Shown: piece after piece, positions 40,032-48,185 of the stretch | Position numbering within the stretch: position 1 is the stretch's first letter | How the letters are laid out: every line of letters starts with the position of its first letter | NCBI GenBank assembly: GCA_965246805.1 | Contig: CBDFFO010000006.1 | Location: 372,001-436,000, forward strand | Length of the DNA stretch: 64,000 nucleotides | Reading direction: 5' to 3' | From: Schlegelella_A sp965246805 | GTDB lineage: Bacteria > Pseudomonadota > Gammaproteobacteria > Burkholderiales > Burkholderiaceae_C | Notes under the pieces: generated by a model | Databases searched by the model: none | The model's input: only the letters and a program-made list of their open reading frames with translations | Told to the model about the DNA's origin: nothing | Translations under genes and position numbers: made by a program

Positions 40032-41660
40032 ATGACGTACACCGCCCACCTCGACACGTTCGCTCGCGATCACTTGCCCGCGCCCGAGGCGCAGCCCGAA
40101 TACCTCTTCGACCTGCCCGAGCTGCAGTTCCCCGATCGCCTCAATTGCGCGACCGAACTGCTCGACCGGCACGTGAGCCTAGGCCGTGGCGACAGGCCAT
40201 GCATGCGCGCACCGAGCGGCCAGGCGTGGACGTATGCCGAGTTGCGCGCCCGAGCCGATCGCATCGCCCACGTGCTCGTGAACGAGCTCGGCCTCGTGAC
40301 CGGCAACCGCGTGCTGCTGCGTTCCCACAACAAGCCGATGCTCGTGGCGTGCTGGTTCGCAGTGATGAAGGCGGGCGCGATCGCCGTCGCGACGATGCCG
40401 CTACTCCGCGCGAAGGAGCTGGCGCAGATCATCGACAAGGCACAGGTCGCGTTCGCGATCTGCGACGCGCCGTTGCGCGGTGAGCTCGACGCAGCGACGG
40501 CCAGGTCGAGCGTGCCGATGCAGACCGTGAGCTTCGGTGACGCGTCGGCGAGCCATGGCCTCGAAGCACGCATGGCGCGCCACAACGAGCCGTTCACTGC
40601 CGTCGACACCGCCGCCGACGACACCTGCCTGCTCGCCTTCACGTCCGGCACCACCGGCGAGCCGAAGGCGACCATGCACTTCCACCGCGACCTGATGGCG
40701 AGTTGCGTGTGCTTCCCGCCGCACGTGCTGCGCGCGACGAGTGACGATGTCTTCATCGGCAGCCCGCCGCTCGCCTTCACCTTCGGCCTCGGCGGCCTGG
40801 TGCTGTTCCCGATGCACCTCGGCGCGAGCAGCGTGCTGCTCGAGAAGGCGGGGGCGCCAGACCTGATCGACGCGATCGTTGCGCATCGCGCGACCATCTG
40901 CTTCACGGCGCCGACCTCGTACCGCGCGATGGCCGCCGGCGCGCACGAACACCGCATCGCCGTGCGCGACGGCGGGCTGCTCCGCAAATGCGTGGCTGCC
41001 GGCGAGGCGCTGCCCGCGGCCACGCGCGCGCTGTGGCGCGAAGCGACCGGCATCGAAATCATCGACGGGATCGGCGCGACCGAGATGTTCCACATCTTCA
41101 TCGCGGCCGACGAAGCGCACGCGCGGCCGGGCGCCACCGGCGTGGCCGTGCCCGGCTACCGCGCGCGCGTAGCCGATGCACAAGGCCGCACCGTGCCGGC
41201 CGGCACCCTCGGACGCCTCGCGGTGCAAGGCCCGACCGGTTGTCGCTATCTCGACGACAAGCGCCAAGCCGAGTACGTGCAGGACGGCTGGAACTACACC
41301 GGCGACGCCTATCTGCAGGACGCCGACGGCTACTTCCAATACCAGAGCCGCACCGACGACATGATCATCTCGGCCGGCTACAACATCGCCGCGGTGGAGG
41401 TGGAAGACGCGTTGCTCTCGCACACTGCCGTGGCCGAATGCGCCGTGATCGGCGTGGCCGATGAGGAGCGGGGCCAGATCGTCAAGGCATGCATCGTGCT
41501 GCGCGCCGGGCACGTGGGCGACAACGCGATGGTGATGGCGCTGCAAGAGTTCGTGAAGGCGAGCGTGGCGCCGTACAAGTACCCGCGAGCCATCGAGTTC
41601 CACGCGGTGCTTCCGCGGACGGAGACGGGGAAGCTGCAGAGGTTTCGGTTGCGGGGGTAA
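40032..41660 (+). CDS. abmG: Benzoate-type CoA ligase (probably 2-aminobenzoate-CoA ligase)
   Basis: A 542-residue ANL-family acyl-CoA synthetase. The AMP-binding P-loop is LLAFTSGTTGEPKATMH near residue 205. Then come GIGATEMFHIFIAAD, YNYTGDAY-type motif GWNYTGDAYLQD, SRTDDMIISAGYNIAAVEVE, and the C-terminal catalytic Lys in PRTETGKLQRF. It would activate the aromatic acid to its CoA thioester, the entry step for the fused monooxygenase/reductase. The exact substrate (2-aminobenzoate, benzoate or salicylate) is inferred from the cluster. Confidence 0.85.
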   Translation: MTYTAHLDTFARDHLPAPEAQPEYLFDLPELQFPDRLNCATELLDRHVSLGRGDRPCMRAPSGQAWTYAELRARADRIAHVLVNELGLVTGNRVLLRSHNKPMLVACWFAVMKAGAIAVATMPLLRAKELAQIIDKAQVAFAICDAPLRGELDAATARSSVPMQTVSFGDASASHGLEARMARHNEPFTAVDTAADDTCLLAFTSGTTGEPKATMHFHRDLMASCVCFPPHVLRATSDDVFIGSPPLAFTFGLGGLVLFPMHLGASSVLLEKAGAPDLIDAIVAHRATICFTAPTSYRAMAAGAHEHRIAVRDGGLLRKCVAAGEALPAATRALWREATGIEIIDGIGATEMFHIFIAADEAHARPGATGVAVPGYRARVADAQGRTVPAGTLGRLAVQGPTGCRYLDDKRQAEYVQDGWNYTGDAYLQDADGYFQYQSRTDDMIISAGYNIAAVEVEDALLSHTAVAECAVIGVADEERGQIVKACIVLRAGHVGDNAMVMALQEFVKASVAPYKYPRAIEFHAVLPRTETGKLQRFRLRG

Positions 41661-41780
41661 TGGTTTTCGGTCGCCGCGATGGGCTAATTCCGGACGCTGG
41701 CCACCGGCAGTTTCCTGGCTTGTGATTTCGACGACATCGCCCTGAGGGGCCTGCGACCACGGACCGACGAGTTCACCGCT

Positions 41781-42770
41781 TCACGCCTGCGGAAGCGGTT
41801 GCGTCTCGCGAGAATCGGGCACCGAACGGCCTTGACGGTTCGCGCGCCGGTAGCGGCTCGGTGTGGTGCCCAAATGGCGTCGCATCACGTTGCTCAGGTG
41901 CTGCTGGTTGGCGAAGCCGCAGTCGTGCGCGACATCGACCAGACTCAGGTCCGTCGCCCGCAGCAATTGCGTTGCGCGATCGAGCCGCATCGCGAGAACG
42001 AACTGATGCGGAGCCTGGCGCGTGTGCTCGCTGAAGACCTGCGCGAAGCGATTGGGCGACAGGCCAGCTTCTCGAGCCAAGTCGGCGACCAGAATGTGCT
42101 CAGACAGGTGTGCAACGACGTAGTCGCGCAGCCTGGCCAGGATCTGGGGCGAGAGTGCGTTCGTGGCCGTGCCAGTGCCGCGCAGTTGCCGCGCCAGGCG
42201 CACGAGAAGCAGCCGCGCCAGGCTGTCGGCGGCCTCGGCCTGCAAGGGTCCCGCGCTGCCGAGTTCCGCCGCGAGTTGGTCGACGAGTTGCCGGATGCCA
42301 GCCACCTGGGCGTTGAAGACGGGCTGTTCCCTGGCAAACGAAGCGGTGTCGTCATCGGCGTTGCCGAGGGCCTCCGGGTGAAGGTAAATGTTCAGATGCC
42401 GACTCGGTGAATCCTTGCGCCAGACCACCGGCATGCCGGCCGGCACCAGAAACATCGAGTAGCGCTGCGCGTCATAGCAGCGGTGTCGCTCGCCGTCGAC
42501 GCCGCCGTTGACGCGTGAGTGCGTCAGGTTCACCGAGAGGCGTGACACCGGCAGCGGTGGAACCATGAGGTCGTACGGCGGAGATGCGTAGATTGCAGCG
42601 CAAACGGCGCCTCGATCGCCCTGGCGCATCAGCGCTTCGAGTTCCTTGCCGCCGGCCGTGGCCAGCACTTGCGAGTAGGCGTCGACCGCGTTGCGCACCT
42701 GCGCGCTGGGCTGCTCCGAAGCGCTCGTCCCGTGATGTGCGTGCGATGCGAGGTCGGCTTCGGGATTCAT
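41781..42770 (-). CDS. AraC-family transcriptional regulator
   Basis: A 329-residue AraC regulator. The C-terminal tandem helix-turn-helix reads ILVADLAREAGLSPNRFAQV and DVAHDCGFANQQHLSNVMRR. The N-terminal 200 residues are the ligand or dimer part without a clear cupin signature. GAGGAG precedes ATG 42770. Convergent with the CoA ligase gene and divergent from the di-heme peroxidase gene, 269 bases away, which is its most likely target. Confidence 0.85.
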   Translation of the reverse strand: MNPEADLASHAHHGTSASEQPSAQVRNAVDAYSQVLATAGGKELEALMRQGDRGAVCAAIYASPPYDLMVPPLPVSRLSVNLTHSRVNGGVDGERHRCYDAQRYSMFLVPAGMPVVWRKDSPSRHLNIYLHPEALGNADDDTASFAREQPVFNAQVAGIRQLVDQLAAELGSAGPLQAEAADSLARLLLVRLARQLRGTGTATNALSPQILARLRDYVVAHLSEHILVADLAREAGLSPNRFAQVFSEHTRQAPHQFVLAMRLDRATQLLRATDLSLVDVAHDCGFANQQHLSNVMRRHLGTTPSRYRRANRQGRSVPDSRETQPLPQA

Positions 42771-43039
42771 CGTGCGTCTCCTCGTCGAACTTTGCAAGAA
42801 CCTGGGTGGACAACGGCAACGCCTCGGCGGAACGTGCAAGACAGCTCTGCTGCCGGCGTGTCTCAATGACGCATGTCCGGTGCCGTGCGATCGATGCATG
42901 GCGCGGCGTGTGTGCAATTCGTCGCCGCGGCGCGCTGGACATTACGGCGCGCGTCAATCGTGAGCTGTCGCGCAAGCCGGAGCGAATCCGCGCAGGCGAG
43001 ACATCGTCCCTAGTCCTATCGCCAACTGCTGGAGACATC

Positions 43040-45310
43040 ATGATCCGCAAGACCAAGAGACACCTCACCGACTCTGCGCGCCCGTCCGAAGCAAGCCGCT
43101 TCGATCGGCTCCCGCGGCGCCTGGCCGTCTTCGCTGCGTCGATCGCACTGCTTGGCAGCGCACTGGTCGTGCAGGCGGACGACCGCGGCGAAGGCTTGGG
43201 CGCCGCGCAGTTGCGCCGCCTCATCGACCAACAGGTCGGTGGCATCGACAAACTGAAGGTGCCTTTGACGAACGCCGAGATTCCGGTGCCGGCACCGCGC
43301 GCCGGAACGCCGCCCGAGTATCGTGACCGCTACAAGACGACCGAGGCGAAGCGCTACCTCGGCAAGCTGCTCTTCCACGATCCAGTGCGCACCGCGCGGA
43401 TCAACAAGAACGAGAACCAGCCCGTCAACCTGCCCGCGGGTACGGCCTTCGGCGGCACGCTGAATGCGACCAGTCGACAAGTGCAGGCCATTGTCGATGC
43501 GACGAAGCAGACCGGCTCGTGCGCCACTTGCCACTTCGGCGAAGCGGCGACCAAGGCCGGGCAGCAACTCAACCTGCACGTCGGTGCCGAGGGCCGTGCG
43601 TACACGGACAAGGACGGCAACTTCATCGTCCGCCGCCGGACGCAGGACATCCTCGTCAAGAAGCGCTCGACCCCACTGTTCCCCGGCGACACCCTGGTCG
43701 ATGCGCTGCCGACGCTGACCGACGTCGACATCATCCGCGGCCTGCGTGAGGTCACCACGCCGTCGGCCTGGTATCACCTCCCGCAATCGGGCGCGGAACA
43801 GCTGATCGCGACCGGCCGGCTCGACGAACTCGACAGCGTGGCCCGCACCTCGATGAGCGTGATCGGATTCGCTTTCAACAACCGCCTGCTGTTTGGCGGC
43901 TTTGGCGGTGAGTTGCAGGAGTTGCCGGGTGCCGTCAACCCCTTGAACGACCCGGCGCAGGAGAACCTCACGTTGCTGCTGCTCGACGCTCACCGCATGC
44001 TCAATTTCCAGTCGGCCGAGCTGATGAAGATCCCGGCCTTCGTCAAGCTGTTTCGCGAGGCCTTCCCGGATGAAGCCGCTGCGGCCGACCGCTCAGGCAA
44101 TCTGGGCGATCTCATCAACGACCAGACCGTGCTGCGCGCGACCTCCACCTTCTTGCGCACGGTGGTGACCCGCAACACGCCGTTCGATCGCTTTGTCGCG
44201 GGCGACGACCGCGCGCTGAGCGCAAGCCAGCGGCGTGGCGCCAGGCTGTTCTTCACGCCGGCGACCAACGGCCAAGGCGGTGCCGGCTGTGTTGCTTGCC
44301 ACAGTGGCCCGATGCTCAACAAGCAAGTCAACGACCCGGACGTCGCCGGCATCGGCCAGTTCGTCGAAGAGAACTTCGTCAACGTCGGCCGCGGCGACCA
44401 CCCGGTGCAAGCGCTGAACGCACTGGCCGGGGGCCGCCTCAACTTCAACAGGCTGAGCAGTGCCGGCTTTCCGTACCACGCCGAAGACACCGGGCGGCAG
44501 GAGATCACCCGCAACCCGGAGCACGCCTTCAAGTTCCGCAGCCTGACGATGCGGCAGCTCAAGGACGCCGGGAACTTCTTCCACGACGGTTCAGTGACCA
44601 AGGTGCGCGACGTGGTGGAGTACTTCAACGCCGGTATGCCACAGGACCCCACCGCCGGCGCAGCGCACACCCTGTCGAACCGCTTCACGAATCCGCGCGG
44701 GCCGGGTTACCCAAGGGGTCTGGGCCTTTCGCGGCAAGAGGTCGACGATCTCACCGAGTTCCTGGAGGACGGTCTGTACGACCCGGCCTTCCGGAAGTAC
44801 GACCGCCACTCATCCACGGATGCCTTCCAGCCGCACGAACGCGATCTGACCTACTCGAAGTACCGTCCGGACCTCTCCGCCCTGGGAGCCAAGGATGGTT
44901 TCATGCTCAGCGGGTTGGCCATCGACAACAACGATCCGCTGTCGCGCAGAGACCAGGGCCTCGAGTTCCTGGACGTGACTTCGCAGGCGCATGTCGCGTT
45001 GATCGACCGCGACCGCGACGATGGACGGCAAAAGGACGTGTATCGCATCACCAACAACAGCACGTCGGTCATCGACACGCACCTGCTGATGGTGGCCAGG
45101 GGTCTTCCGCGCCAGGTTCAACTCGTCAACGGCAGCGGCACGACGAAGGGCGGGGATCCGTATCTGCGTGTCTTCCTGAAGGACGGCGTGATCATGCCGG
45201 GTCAAAGCATCGTCGTCTCACTCGCCTTCAGGGGCGAGCGGAAGAACGAACGGAAAGACTCTCGCTTGAACTACAGCCTCGGCCTGCTCTCGGGGCAAGG
45301 CCAACCTTGA
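43040..45310 (+). CDS. Large di-heme cytochrome c peroxidase-like protein
   Basis: A 756-residue exported protein with a signal peptide (LAVFAASIALLGSALVVQA). Two c-type heme sites are CATCH (near residue 157) and CVACH (near residue 418). MauG/CcpA-like blocks follow: FKFRSLTMRQLKDAGNFFHDG and DLTEFLEDGLYDP. At more than twice the length of classic bacterial CcpA, it belongs to the long MauG-like group whose substrates are mostly unknown. GGAG sits at good distance before the ATG. Confidence 0.85.
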   Translation: MIRKTKRHLTDSARPSEASRFDRLPRRLAVFAASIALLGSALVVQADDRGEGLGAAQLRRLIDQQVGGIDKLKVPLTNAEIPVPAPRAGTPPEYRDRYKTTEAKRYLGKLLFHDPVRTARINKNENQPVNLPAGTAFGGTLNATSRQVQAIVDATKQTGSCATCHFGEAATKAGQQLNLHVGAEGRAYTDKDGNFIVRRRTQDILVKKRSTPLFPGDTLVDALPTLTDVDIIRGLREVTTPSAWYHLPQSGAEQLIATGRLDELDSVARTSMSVIGFAFNNRLLFGGFGGELQELPGAVNPLNDPAQENLTLLLLDAHRMLNFQSAELMKIPAFVKLFREAFPDEAAAADRSGNLGDLINDQTVLRATSTFLRTVVTRNTPFDRFVAGDDRALSASQRRGARLFFTPATNGQGGAGCVACHSGPMLNKQVNDPDVAGIGQFVEENFVNVGRGDHPVQALNALAGGRLNFNRLSSAGFPYHAEDTGRQEITRNPEHAFKFRSLTMRQLKDAGNFFHDGSVTKVRDVVEYFNAGMPQDPTAGAAHTLSNRFTNPRGPGYPRGLGLSRQEVDDLTEFLEDGLYDPAFRKYDRHSSTDAFQPHERDLTYSKYRPDLSALGAKDGFMLSGLAIDNNDPLSRRDQGLEFLDVTSQAHVALIDRDRDDGRQKDVYRITNNSTSVIDTHLLMVARGLPRQVQLVNGSGTTKGGDPYLRVFLKDGVIMPGQSIVVSLAFRGERKNERKDSRLNYSLGLLSGQGQP

Positions 45311-45331
45311 GTTTCTTGAGCTGACGTGTTG

Positions 45332-45359
45332 CCTTCTGGCCCGCTCGCGGGCCGGAAGG
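45332..45359 (+). terminator. Hairpin after the di-heme peroxidase gene
   Basis: CCTTC-t-GGCCCG, loop ctcg, CGGGCC-g-GAAGG; 11 pairs with one mismatch, 21 bases after the stop codon. No T run follows, so termination strength is uncertain. Confidence 0.6.
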
Positions 45360-45375
45360 GCAGCAGCGGCCCGTC

Positions 45376-45401
45376 GAAGCGCCGCGACGAGGCGGCGCTT
45401 C
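45376..45401 (+). terminator. Second hairpin after the di-heme peroxidase gene
   Basis: GAAGCGCCGC, loop gacgag, GCGGCGCTTC; ten perfect pairs, followed by acatttgatt. Tandem with the first hairpin, and likely bidirectional in part. Confidence 0.6.
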
Positions 45402-45580
45402 ACATTTGATTGGTGCTGGACGCCTGTGTCTCTGGCGCGGCCCTATCAAACGGCAAGTCTTCTGGGGGTTCGAGCGACAGCAATCGCTTCGGCGCTGTGG
45501 GGGGCCGAAAACCAAGGCCTGCCACTTCGAGATCCCGGGCGCGCACGGCATACGAGGTCGTCGCAAGGCAGGCTGGGCTT

Positions 45581-45760
45581 TCAGGCCACCACCGGCGGCG
45601 CGGGGGGCGCTGCCTTGCGCACGCGCAACCCGCTGAACCCGCCCGGGACCGCGGCGAAGCCGGCAGCGAAGGCCAGCGCGATGTCAGGTCCTTGCGCGCC
45701 GTGGGCACCGACCGAGCTGAAGATGATGGCGATGATGACCGCCCCCAACGTCTGCCCGAT
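45581..45760 (-). pseudogene. 3' fragment of an MFS transporter gene
   Basis: Encodes GQTLGAVIIAIIFSSVGAHG then AQGPDIALAFAAGFAAVPGG. This lines up with the last transmembrane region of the intact MFS gene at 48186-49637 (GQTLGAVILAIIFSAVGAHN). Nothing earlier in the transporter is present. The fragment is in the same orientation as the intact gene. Confidence 0.75.
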
Positions 45761-45792
45761 GCCATACCGGTGCCGGCCCGCACCATCGGGCA

Positions 45793-45866
45793 CCATCGAG
45801 TTCCTTTCGGTACAGCCGCGCACGGAGACCGGGAAGTTGAAGAGGTTTTGGTTGCGGGGCTATCGG
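45793..45866 (+). pseudogene. 3' fragment of a CoA ligase gene
   Basis: Encodes TIEFLSVQPRTETGKLKRFW then LRGYRS. It matches the end of the intact ligase at 40032-41660 (AIEFHAVLPRTETGKLQRFR), including the catalytic Lys motif. The terminal stop codon has been lost. Only the last 25 codons or so remain. Confidence 0.75.
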
Positions 45867-45922
45867 TCTACAAACGCGAGACCCGATGCACGGTTGTATC
45901 GTCAACGAAAGGAGATTTCCGC

Positions 45923-46732
45923 ATGGCGATGGACGCAGTCGACTACGAGATCCACGGCTCCGAAATGCAATTCGTCGAGGTCGAGCTCGACCCCGGCGAA
46001 GCCGCGATCGGCGAAGCCGGCAGCTTGATGTTCATGGACGCCGGCATCCAGATGGACACGGTGCTCGGCACCGGCGCGCCCGGGCAGGGCGGCTTGCTCG
46101 GCGCGCTGATGGGCGCGGGCCGACGACTCGTCACGGGCGAATCGCTCTTCACCACCACCTACACGAACAACGTCGCCGGCAAGCGCCGCGTCGCCTTTGC
46201 GGCGCCGTACCCCGGCAAGATCCTGCCGATGGACTTGCGCCAGCTCGGCGGCACGCTCATCTGCCAGAAGGACGCCTTCCTGTGCGCCGCGCGCGGCGTG
46301 GCGCTCGGCATCTACTTCCAGCAGCGCCTCTCGGTCGGCTTCTTCGGCGGCGAAGGATTCATCATGCAGCGGCTCGACGGTGACGGCCTCGCCTTCGTGC
46401 ATGCCGGCGGCACGGTCGTGAAGCGCGAGCTGCAGGCCGGGCAAACGCTCTTCGTCGATACCGGCTGCCTCGTCGCCCTCACGCCGAGCGTGAGCTTCGA
46501 GGTGCAGTAGGTCGGCAAGATCAAGACCGCGCTGTTCGGTGGCGAAGGCCTCTTCTTTGCAAAGCTCACCGGCCCCGGCACCTTGTGGGTGCAGAGCCTG
46601 CCGTTCTCGCGCCTTGCCTCGCGCGTGTTCGCGGCGGCGCCGCAGCGTGGCGGTTCGCGTGACGAAGGCTCGGTGCTCGGCGCGGGCGCGATCGGCGGTG
46701 TGCTCGGTGGGCTCTTCGGCAACGACGAGTAG
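45923..46732 (+). pseudogene. TIGR00266/AIM24 family gene with in-frame amber stop
   Basis: The ATG follows AAGGAG at good spacing. The first 195 codons encode a TIGR00266-family beta-rich protein (FVEVELDPGEAAIGEAGSLM, GFFGGEGFIMQRLDGDGLAF). At 46508 a TAG follows SVSFEVQ. The same frame goes on for 73 codons with the expected rest of the family: VGKIKTALFGGEGLFFAKLT, QSLPFSRLASRVF and a Gly-rich tail ending GNDE before TAG 46730. The stop thus sits where relatives have an aromatic or similar residue. Either a recent nonsense mutation or a sequencing error. Confidence 0.8.
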
Positions 46733-46800
46733 TCGCCCGCTCGTGTCGGAGCTCGAGGCGCGCCAGTGTTCTGCCCCGAGCTGCCGCGGCCGAGCACCGT

Positions 46801-47170
46801 TTGGCTTTCAACGGGCGCGCGTTGGCATGTGTCGTGGCCGTCGCCGCACTGACTGCCTCGAAGGCGAACGCCGGAACGGTCGTCGATACCGGGCAGCCCG
46901 TCGGAATCGATGATGCTCACGTGCTGTTCAACGACTCCGTCGACTTCCGGTACCTTGGTCTTTCATTCACCGCCGACTCTGCGCAAGAGCTGACGTCCAT
47001 CCGCAGATGGTTCAACACGCACACGGGCAGCAACGTCACGGCGTCGCTTTGGACCGGCGCACCTTCTCACCGATTCCAGAGCCACAGACCACCGTGCTCA
47101 TGATGCTCGGCCTCGGTCTACGGCCTTCAAGATCAGCAAGGCGCGCAAGATGCGCCTCGCCGAAGGCTGA
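46801..47170 (+). pseudogene. Broken PEP-CTERM exported protein gene
   Basis: A TTG-started reading (LAFNGRALACVVAVAALTAS, cleavage near ANAG) gives a signal peptide and about 60 mature residues (VDFRYLGLSFTADSAQELTS). A frame change near 47060 leads into PIPEPQTTVLMMLGLGL and an Arg-rich end, which is the PEP-CTERM sorting signal. The middle of the protein is probably deleted. The gap up to 47214 shows nothing else. Confidence 0.55.
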
Positions 47171-47214
47171 GGTTTCCAGCGATCTCGGCCGTGGATGGTG
47201 GCCGGCCAGTTTCA

Positions 47215-47469
47215 TCAGCGGCGCGGCCGCCCGAACCGTATCGGGCCACCACCCGCATCGACATTGACGATTTCGCCGCCGCGTGTGATCACGAGCCGCC
47301 CTTCGTGCACGAGGCCGGCCGCGGCCTGGCGAATAGCCGGCATCAACGCGCGCCAAGGGCCGCTCGCGCCGACCAGCGCGCGTGCGACTTCGGACGGGCA
47401 GATGGTGGCATCGGGTGCGCGCGCATCGAGCAGCGTGTCGATGGCGGCGACGATCTCGGCGTCGCTCAC
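47215..47469 (-). CDS. DUF3253 family protein
   Basis: An 84-residue protein fitting DUF3253: IDTLLDARAPDATICPSEVA, RALVGASGPWRALMPAIRQA, and EGRLVITRGGEIVNVDAGGG with a terminal PIRFGRPRR. It looks like a small winged-helix fold. The function is unknown. It lies 34 bases after the DHFR-like gene on the same strand and may be cotranscribed. Confidence 0.8.
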   Translation of the reverse strand: MSDAEIVAAIDTLLDARAPDATICPSEVARALVGASGPWRALMPAIRQAAAGLVHEGRLVITRGGEIVNVDAGGGPIRFGRPRR

Positions 47470-47503
47470 GGCGTCGCCACGTCGTTGCTGAAGCTGTCGT
47501 CCA

Positions 47504-48154
47504 TCAGGCCTCCCGCGTGAGCACCATGTGCGTGGCGAGCTCGCCCGCGACGCTCTGCGTGACCTTGAATCCGAGCGCCGGAAGGTCGAGCCCGGCGAAG
47601 AAGGACTCGCCGCGGCCGAGCAGCGCCTTCGAGATCGCGAGGTGCATCTCGTCGATCGCGCCCGCCTCGATGTACTGCCGCACCGTCGACACGCCGCCGC
47701 CGATGCGCACGTCCTTGTCGCCCGCGGCGAAGCGTGCGCGTTCGAGCGCGGCGTGGATGCCGTCGGTGACGAAGTGGAACGTGGTGCCGCCCTTCATCTC
47801 GAGCGGCTCGCGTGCGTGGTGCGTGAGCACGAAGGTCGGCACGTGATACGGCGGCTCGTCGCCCCACCACCCTTTCCACTCGTCATCGGGCCAGGGCCCG
47901 CGCACCGGGCCGAACATGTTGCGGCCGAGAATCCACGCGCCGACGTTCGCCATGCTGGCCGCGGCGAAGCTTTCGTCGATGCCGGTGCCGCCGCCGTCGC
48001 CCGCGCCGTGCATGCGCTGGAAGGTGCGGGTTGCGAACGCCCACTCGTGCATCGCCGGGCCGCCCTTGCCGAGCGGGTCTTGCAGGCTCTGGTCGGGGCC
48101 GGCACCGAAGCCGTCGAGCGAGAGGGAGAAGGAGCTGACGCGGACTTTGGACAT
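47504..48154 (-). CDS. Dihydrofolate reductase-like (RibD C-terminal domain) protein
   Basis: A 216-residue protein of the RibD C-terminal/DHFR-like superfamily. It starts VRVSSFSLSLDGFGAGPDQ, then has ANVGAWILGRNMFGPVRG, PTFVLTHHAREPLEMKGG and KDVRIGGGVSTVRQYIEAGA, the nucleotide-binding G-G block. Proteins of this type are NAD(P)H-dependent reductases with unknown substrates and are often near MFS exporters. It is co-directional with the MFS gene, 31 bases away. Confidence 0.85.
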   Translation of the reverse strand: MSKVRVSSFSLSLDGFGAGPDQSLQDPLGKGGPAMHEWAFATRTFQRMHGAGDGGGTGIDESFAAASMANVGAWILGRNMFGPVRGPWPDDEWKGWWGDEPPYHVPTFVLTHHAREPLEMKGGTTFHFVTDGIHAALERARFAAGDKDVRIGGGVSTVRQYIEAGAIDEMHLAISKALLGRGESFFAGLDLPALGFKVTQSVAGELATHMVLTREA

Positions 48155-48185
48155 GGCGGCTCGCAACGAGAGAGACCGCGCATTC

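Larger units (their letters stand above)
45410..45922. other. Gene-debris region upstream of the TIGR00266 gene
   Basis: About 510 bases without an intact gene. It holds a minus-strand MFS 3' fragment (45581-45760) and a plus-strand CoA-ligase 3' fragment (45793-45866), listed separately. The first 170 bases show nothing I recognise. Confidence 0.6.
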
